From positions 1,922,001 through 1,986,000 of the forward strand of contig OZ245718.1 of the NCBI GenBank assembly GCA_965227045.1: 64,000 bases of DNA, written 5' to 3'. Shown piece by piece: positions 60,647 to 64,000 of the stretch (positions are counted from its first letter, which is position 1; every line of letters starts with the position of its first letter). A model generated the notes under the pieces. The model searched no databases. It was not told the DNA's origin and was given only the letters and a program-made list of their open reading frames with translations. The stretch comes from UBA10649 sp965227045. Its GTDB lineage: Bacteria > Actinomycetota > Actinomycetes > S36-B12. A program made the position numbers and the translations under genes.

Positions 60647-61449
60647 CAGGCGGCGGTCACGTCCGTGCACATCTGCGCACGTGCGATCAGGACCGAGCAG
60701 GCCGCATGATGAGCGACAGAACTGGCCACAGACCCGGTCCAGACGCGAGCCAGACCCGTCCGCCCACGAGTCCCGAGCACGACTAGATCCGCTGACATCG
60801 CGTCGAGATGCTCGAAGATCACCAGTTCCGGCGAGACCGCAACCTTGATCGGGGCGGGCTCAGTGACGATCCTGCGCACCTGCGCTCCTGCCGAAGACAG
60901 TGTCGCGGCAGCCTGGATGACAGGCGTGTCGAGATCTTCATCCCAGGTGCCCACGCCCAGGACGGTCGTCGTGGTCTGGCTGATCCACGGAAGCGTCGCG
61001 AGGACTCGGACTGCCTCGAACGCATCCTCCGATCCGTCGACGCAGACCAGAACCGTCCTCGTAGTCCTCGACGTGCGCGCGACGACCACCGGTGCACGCG
61101 GTGATCGAATGAGGCTCTCGGCCGTGCTCCCGACCCGCATTGCCTTGAGAAGTCCCGGGCCACGCGAGCCGATGACGATCAACGAGGCATCCTGGGCCTC
61201 AAGCACGCGGCGGGGGCTCCCCGTCGAACGCAGATGCCTCACCGACTTCAGCCCAGACGATCCCGGGCAGAAGCGAGGCCGTCGTGGCTGCCACTCTCGC
61301 ATCTCGCCTTCGGCTATCACGTCTCCATCGGCGTGATGGACCGAGACGATGTCGGTGGACCAGCCCGGCCACTGGTGAGTTGAGATCCAGCCCCACGCGA
61401 CGTCGGAGCCGGCGGAATGGTCATCGCCGAACACCATCCTGCTTGGCAT
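60646..61449 (-). CDS. tandem universal stress protein
   Basis: About 267 aa, two UspA folds. First: RMVFGDDHSAGSDVAW, then DASLIVIGSRGPGLLKAMRVGSTAESLIRSPRAPVVVA. Second: TVLVCVDGSEDAFEAVRVL, DLVVLGTRGRTGLARVWTGSVASSVAHHAACSVLIA, with the ATP-binding G2xG9xGS/T pattern. GGAGGT lies 7 nt before ATG 61449. Coupled to the antiporter, which it may regulate, as USP domains do in some transporters. Confidence 0.88.
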   Translation of the reverse strand: MPSRMVFGDDHSAGSDVAWGWISTHQWPGWSTDIVSVHHADGDVIAEGEMREWQPRRPRFCPGSSGLKSVRHLRSTGSPRRVLEAQDASLIVIGSRGPGLLKAMRVGSTAESLIRSPRAPVVVARTSRTTRTVLVCVDGSEDAFEAVRVLATLPWISQTTTTVLGVGTWDEDLDTPVIQAAATLSSAGAQVRRIVTEPAPIKVAVSPELVIFEHLDAMSADLVVLGTRGRTGLARVWTGSVASSVAHHAACSVLIARAQMCTDVTAA

Positions 61450-61744
61450 CGTCGTCACCTCCGACTGGGTCGTGTCTGGCCGGCTCCCCGATCCAGTCCC
61501 AGGCGTCCGGAGGCAGCCACCCGCTGCTGGGCCGATCGGTGATGTCGACGATCAGGACGTTGCCATCTCGATGGAACACGTCCGACAGGCACTCCCACAC
61601 CTCACGCACATCCAATGACGTGCGAACCACCCACGTCGATCCCAGGTCGTGCCGCCACGTGCCGAGCTTCTTGATGGCGCCGTGGAGCTTCGAGTAGTTC
61701 TGCCCGGGTAGGTGCATGTCGTAACTGATGAGCATGAGTGCCAT
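61421..61744 (-). CDS. SinR-like / Cas2-fold protein
   Basis: 107 aa. MLISYDMHLPGQNYSKLHGAIKKLGTWRHDLGSTWVVRT, then VWECLSDVFHRDGNVLIVDI: the single ferredoxin-like beta-alpha-beta layout of SinR/VapD/Cas2 relatives. The usual family name 'SinR-like' does not mean the Bacillus regulator. AAGGAGG lies 8 nt before the ATG, inside the lipoprotein stop region. Possible ribonuclease; the Asp9-type active residue of Cas2 lies in YDM. No cas1 or array nearby. The end overlaps the stress-protein start by 29 nt. Confidence 0.75.
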   Translation of the reverse strand: MALMLISYDMHLPGQNYSKLHGAIKKLGTWRHDLGSTWVVRTSLDVREVWECLSDVFHRDGNVLIVDITDRPSSGWLPPDAWDWIGEPARHDPVGGDDDAKQDGVRR

Positions 61745-61746
61745 GT

Positions 61747-62259
61747 CTAGCCTCCTTGTCGAGCTTCGATGTTCTCTGGCGGTGTCGCCCAGCCAGCCGC
61801 ACCGCATGTCGCCTCGATCACCGCTGACTGCCGTGACAACTGACGATCGACTCGCGGTGTCAGGTCAAGTGCTGAGCCCTGCGCCCGCTCCAGATTGGAC
61901 AGCGGCTTCAGGATCTTCCGTGCGGCCACCTGAGCGGAGCGAGGCAGGTCCCCGATCGTCGACGCGCTGAACATCGCCGACGAGACTGCGTCGGCGCGGT
62001 CGACCAACTCGTGAAGTGCGCGAACCTGCTCACGCTCGGTTCCAGCGATCGCCGCACGGACGTCCCTCAGGCGAAACAGGTCGAACTCGTAGAAGCGTGA
62101 GCACGCGACTGCGGCATTGGACCCGAGCGCAGGCCCGGAGAAGGGCGCGGACATGCTCGCGGCACCCACCTGGCCCGCCGAGGAGCACCCGATCAGGACG
62201 GGTCCCGCGAGCGCGACGACAGTCGCGATCACGAGTCGCCTACCTGGGCGTGTCTTCAT
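61747..62259 (-). CDS. putative lipoprotein of unknown function
   Basis: 170 aa. Lipobox near residue 25 (VLIGCSS), then a mostly helical mature domain with two cysteines (AVACSRF, IEATCGAA). VRALHELVDRADAVSS and RKILKPLSNLERAQG are amphipathic. No recognised family; reminds of small actinobacterial periplasmic helical proteins. Between the SinR-like gene (2-nt gap) and the DapB-like gene (4-nt overlap). Confidence 0.7.
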   Translation of the reverse strand: MKTRPGRRLVIATVVALAGPVLIGCSSAGQVGAASMSAPFSGPALGSNAAVACSRFYEFDLFRLRDVRAAIAGTEREQVRALHELVDRADAVSSAMFSASTIGDLPRSAQVAARKILKPLSNLERAQGSALDLTPRVDRQLSRQSAVIEATCGAAGWATPPENIEARQGG

Positions 62260-63197
62260 GAAGGGACTCGATCAAGCCGCCCCGCGATGTTGCGCAGGCG
62301 TGAGGCCAGACGACTTCGCGCGCCGAGCGGCGCGGCCGCGCGTGATGCATCCTGTTCGAGCGAGAAGTACGGAAGGAGCAGATCCTCCATTCGGTAAAGG
62401 CCGGGCGGACGTCCGATCAGCTGCCGGGCTGCGAAGACCGCACCGTGCCCGAATGCCTCACGCGAGATGGCTTCATGGCGCAGGCGGATCGTCTGGGTCG
62501 GAAATCCCATCAGGATCTCGTGAACTCCGACGATGCCGCCGGCCCGAATCACGTGGACCTCGCCCTCCGGCACGCCGAGCCCACGAGCAAGGCGCAATGC
62601 CGTGCCGGACGTCTCTGGCTTGTCTCGAAAGTGCTCCTCGACGATCTGAATGTCCGCCTGTGGCGCGATGCGTTGCAATGCCTGCGCAGCAAGCATCATG
62701 AAGTTGATGCCGACAGTGATGTTCGGCGACCACACGATGGCTGTTCGCCCGGCAAGCGATCGCAGTTCTCCCTGCTTCGCATCGGAGTACCGGGAAATCG
62801 CGGTGACGATTGCCGTCCCCTGCGCAGCCGCGGCCGCGCCGTAGTAGTCAAGACCGCTGTCAGACGAGAAGTCGAGCACGACATCGACTGGCGACGCGTC
62901 GAGCAGTTCGCGGGCCGAGGTGTCGCGCGCCGTGTGCACGACGACCGGATCGTCGTTGTCCAGGCATAGGGCCTCGGTCGCGGCGTTCCGCGCACCATTC
63001 GTCGACCTCCGTACTACCCACGCGAGGCGAACACCTGCATCACGCATCAACATGGCCGCAACCTCACTGCCAGTTCTGCCGAAGCCAACCAAACCGACAG
63101 TCAAAGTCGAGCTCGGCGACTGGGGCCTTTCCTCGAGCTCTGCGCGTGACTGCGCATCAGGAAGCGAAGGAGCCTCGGGGCGGGCCATGAGCGACAT
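62256..63197 (-). CDS. dihydrodipicolinate reductase-like (DapB family) protein
   Basis: 313 aa, longer than DapB (~250-270). Rossmann motif VGLVGFGRTGSEVAAMLM, VDVVLDFSSDSGLDYYG, NITVGINFMMLAA, EEHFRDKPETSGTALRLA (His/Lys of the catalytic core) and VIRAGGIVGVHEILMG. The ~25-residue N-terminal tail (PSLPDAQSRAELEERPQSPSS) is unusual and disordered. No lysine genes nearby, so it may be a paralog with another substrate. GGAGAGG 8 nt upstream. Confidence 0.8.
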   Translation of the reverse strand: MSLMARPEAPSLPDAQSRAELEERPQSPSSTLTVGLVGFGRTGSEVAAMLMRDAGVRLAWVVRRSTNGARNAATEALCLDNDDPVVVHTARDTSARELLDASPVDVVLDFSSDSGLDYYGAAAAAQGTAIVTAISRYSDAKQGELRSLAGRTAIVWSPNITVGINFMMLAAQALQRIAPQADIQIVEEHFRDKPETSGTALRLARGLGVPEGEVHVIRAGGIVGVHEILMGFPTQTIRLRHEAISREAFGHGAVFAARQLIGRPPGLYRMEDLLLPYFSLEQDASRAAAPLGARSRLASRLRNIAGRLDRVPS

Positions 63198-63375
63198 CGC
63201 AACTACCTCTCCGTCGGACGCCTGGAATGTCTCGGACCAGCGTCACTCAGGGTTTTGGGGCGCCTACGCAATACGTGTCGCATAACTGTCGCAACCTGCT
63301 TCTGCGGCGTGATCCTCGCCACGATCGCCGATTGGGGTGGCTCCCGAGTCAGAGAATCCACGGTTCAATGGATGC

Positions 63376-64000
63376 ATGAGACGGTCAGTACTAGTCGTTG
63401 AAGACGATGCCGAGATTCGGCTCGTACTTCGAACGAACCTGGAGAACGAGGGCTTCGTTGTGTACGAGGCCGAGACCGGCGAACGCGCGCTGGTACTGAT
63501 GATCGATGAGGTGGTCGATCTGGTCATCGTCGACCTGCGCCTTCCGGGAATTCAGGGAATGGACCTGATCCACAGCCTGCGGGGCACGAGTGACGTACCG
63601 ATCATCATCGTCACCGCGCAAGCACGAAGCTCCGATGTAGTCGCGGGCCTTGAGGCGGGAGCGGATGACTACGTCACGAAGCCGTTCGTCGCGCGGGAGC
63701 TCATGGCGCGCATTAACACTCTCCTTCGCCGAGCGGTGCCGTCACAGGTCCCGCCGACGCCATCGCTTGTGTGCGGCCCCGTTGAGGTGCGACCCGATGT
63801 GCCGGCTGTGCTCCTCCGCGGAGAACGAGTGTCGGTCTCTCGTATCGAGTTGAAGGTCCTCGCCGAACTCATTCGCGCCGAAGGCCGCGTACTCAGTCGC
63901 GACTATCTATTGCGCACCGTGTGGGGCTACTTCGTTCCCGGCGACGGACGCGTCGTCGACAACCTCGTGTACCGGCTGCGCAGCAAGATCGAGGACGACC
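63376..64000 (+). CDS. OmpR-family response regulator (truncated by window end)
   Basis: At least 208 aa; the frame is open to the end of the window. Receiver domain: VLVVEDDAEIR (acidic pair), phosphoacceptor Asp53 (VIVDLRLPG), Thr80, Lys102 (DYVTKPF). C-terminal winged helix (VSRIELKVLAELIRAEGRVLSRDYLLRTVWGY, then VVDNLVYRLRSKIED). A kinase gene probably follows outside the window. 178-nt divergent gap from the DapB-like gene. Confidence 0.92.
   Translation, partial: MRRSVLVVEDDAEIRLVLRTNLENEGFVVYEAETGERALVLMIDEVVDLVIVDLRLPGIQGMDLIHSLRGTSDVPIIIVTAQARSSDVVAGLEAGADDYVTKPFVARELMARINTLLRRAVPSQVPPTPSLVCGPVEVRPDVPAVLLRGERVSVSRIELKVLAELIRAEGRVLSRDYLLRTVWGYFVPGDGRVVDNLVYRLRSKIEDD

Noticed and set aside
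61421..61744. Reading the Cas2-like gene as part of a CRISPR locus
   Set aside because: No repeats and no cas genes nearby; it matches the SinR-like stand-alone group.

Overview
The window is chromosomal DNA from a high-GC actinobacterium. Strong codon bias, many GTG starts, ATGA-type stop/start overlaps, a mycothiol-dependent-type enzyme, a DUF3052 protein, an AfsR/SARP-type regulator, DrrAB-type ABC genes and a 7Fe ferredoxin all fit class Actinomycetia. I cannot name the genus. I saw no rRNA, tRNA, CRISPR array, phage or IS element, and almost all of the sequence is coding.

Layout. 0-14.6 kb holds housekeeping and accessory metabolism: a MocR regulator, nagA, an ArsB-like permease, NIPSNAP, DUF998 and DinB-like proteins, a PAS-PAS-GGDEF cyclase, a glycosyltransferase, two methyltransferases and a PemK-like protein. 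14.6-19.6 kb holds a DrrAB-like exporter facing a large AfsR-type regulator. 20.6-29.2 kb is a pentose-type sugar operon on the minus strand (ATPase, permease, binding protein, Gfo/Idh dehydrogenase, xylose isomerase, TIM-barrel epimerase) with a divergent ROK regulator. That regulator is translationally coupled to an NhaA antiporter fused to a DsbA-like domain. 31-34 kb holds a TetR/MFS pair with a double operator and some small proteins.

Two regions stand out. First, 34.3-39.3 kb is a tight six-gene plus-strand operon. It begins with an 81-aa protein built of Gly-Gly-Ala-Asp repeats, followed by a JmjC/cupin Fe(II)/2-oxoglutarate oxygenase, a sucrase/ferredoxin-like iron-sulfur protein, a small unknown protein, and an ABC ATPase and permease. 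This looks like a peptide-modification and export system, with the repeat protein as candidate substrate. Second, 48.0-55.8 kb looks like an aerobic ether-lipid locus: alkyl-DHAP synthase, two PlsC acyltransferases, a short-chain reductase, a fatty acyl reductase fused to a HAD phosphatase, and two ferritin/acyl-desaturase-like paralogs. One paralog has all six diiron ligands; the other has lost three. A ferredoxin and a cytochrome P450 follow behind a consensus-like promoter.

The remainder (39.4-48 kb and 57.5-64 kb) holds an M15 peptidase lipoprotein, an ArsR/SRPBCC pair, a ChaA-like antiporter, a second GGDEF protein, a secreted GH5 glycosidase, a Kef-type antiporter with a universal stress protein, a Cas2-fold SinR-like protein, a DapB-like reductase, and an OmpR-type response regulator cut by the window end. 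All function calls come from reading translated motifs and gene context; no database search was run.
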